Positions 6,045-6,246 of a DNA stretch of 6,246 bases are shown here, one piece after another. Source of the stretch: Proteobacteria bacterium UBA7420 (lineage in GTDB: Bacteria > Pseudomonadota > Gammaproteobacteria > Magnimaribacterales > D2472); contig DKMG01000044.1 of NCBI GenBank assembly GCA_002469975.1, positions 1 to 6,246 on the forward strand. The letters run 5' to 3'. The first letter of the stretch is position 1. Each line of letters begins with the position of its first letter. Under the pieces are notes generated by a model. That model saw only the letters and a program-made list of their open reading frames with translations, ran no database searches and was not told the origin of the DNA. A program made the translations under genes and the position numbers.

Positions 6045-6246
6045 ATGAAAAATCAATTAAAGTTCTATATTAATGGAGCATGGGTGAACCCTATGGGCTC
6101 AGAGACTATTGAAGTGATTAATCCTTCAGATGAAGCTGTGATCGGCACCATTGCCGCTGGCACAAAGGAAGATATAGATACAGCTGTAGCTGCTGCTAGC
6201 ATTGCTTTTAACTCGTTTAGCTTTTCTAGCAAAGAAGACAGAATTA
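6045..6246 (+). CDS. Aldehyde dehydrogenase family protein, N-terminal part, cut by right window edge
   Basis: The 67 visible residues match the N-terminus of NAD(P)-dependent aldehyde dehydrogenases. FYINGAWVNPMGSETIEVIN (7-26) is the typical start, with the 'YINGxW' and 'xVxNPs' pattern. GTIAAGTKEDIDTAVAAASI (34-53) follows as the conserved 'GT..DID.AV.AA' segment, then AFNSF. The catalytic Cys and Glu and the Rossmann fold lie beyond the window, so activity and substrate cannot be judged. The frame is open to the last base. The gene has its own -10 element and a strong ribosome binding site after an 85-base gap, so it is probably transcribed separately from the photolyase. Full-length members usually have about 470-500 residues. 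Confidence 0.92.
   Translation, partial: MKNQLKFYINGAWVNPMGSETIEVINPSDEAVIGTIAAGTKEDIDTAVAAASIAFNSFSFSSKEDRI

Noticed and set aside
1..6246. Defence system, mobile element, CRISPR array, tRNA or riboswitch
   Set aside because: No transposase, integrase, nuclease or toxin motifs, no regularly spaced repeats and no RNA gene signature were seen. Nearly all bases are assigned to housekeeping or metabolic genes.

Overview
The window is AT-rich and densely packed bacterial DNA. Every supported gene is on the plus strand, and almost nothing between them is non-coding. A WbpM-type dehydratase, a class I CPD photolyase close to E. coli PhrB, short spacers and stop/start overlaps suggest a Gram-negative proteobacterium with a streamlined genome. 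A low-GC marine gamma- or betaproteobacterium (SAR86-like or OM43-like) would fit. That placement is inference from gene content and composition only, because no marker gene is present.

Layout: (1) 1-608 is the C-terminal two thirds of an extended SDR sugar-nucleotide epimerase/reductase, cut by the left edge. (2) 623-2515 is a membrane-anchored WbpM/FlaA1-type nucleotide-sugar 4,6-dehydratase. (3) 2512-3630 is a secreted PQQ-type sugar (sorbosone-like) dehydrogenase whose ATG overlaps the previous stop. (4) 3688-4431 is an inositol-monophosphatase-family phosphatase. (5) 4433-4534 is a possible 33-residue small protein that fills the gap to the next gene. (6) 4535-5959 is a class I CPD photolyase. 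(7) An 85-base intergenic region follows, with an AT-rich palindrome, a perfect -10 hexamer and a strong ribosome binding site. (8) 6045-6246 is the N-terminus of an aldehyde dehydrogenase, cut by the right edge.

Genes 1 and 2 probably act in one pathway. The dehydratase would make a UDP-4-keto-6-deoxy-HexNAc, and the SDR is a good candidate to reduce it to a QuiNAc- or FucNAc-type sugar for O-antigen or another surface glycan. The spacing suggests that genes 1 to 6 are read as one transcript, although the last three have no obvious role in glycan synthesis. The aldehyde dehydrogenase looks like a separate transcription unit with its own promoter.

I see no mobile element, CRISPR array, RNA gene or defence system. 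The window looks like ordinary core or semi-accessory genome. The points that deserve a second look are the small ORFs in the gene junctions, the coupling of the secreted sugar dehydrogenase to the glycan genes, two poly-G runs, and the palindrome/promoter region.
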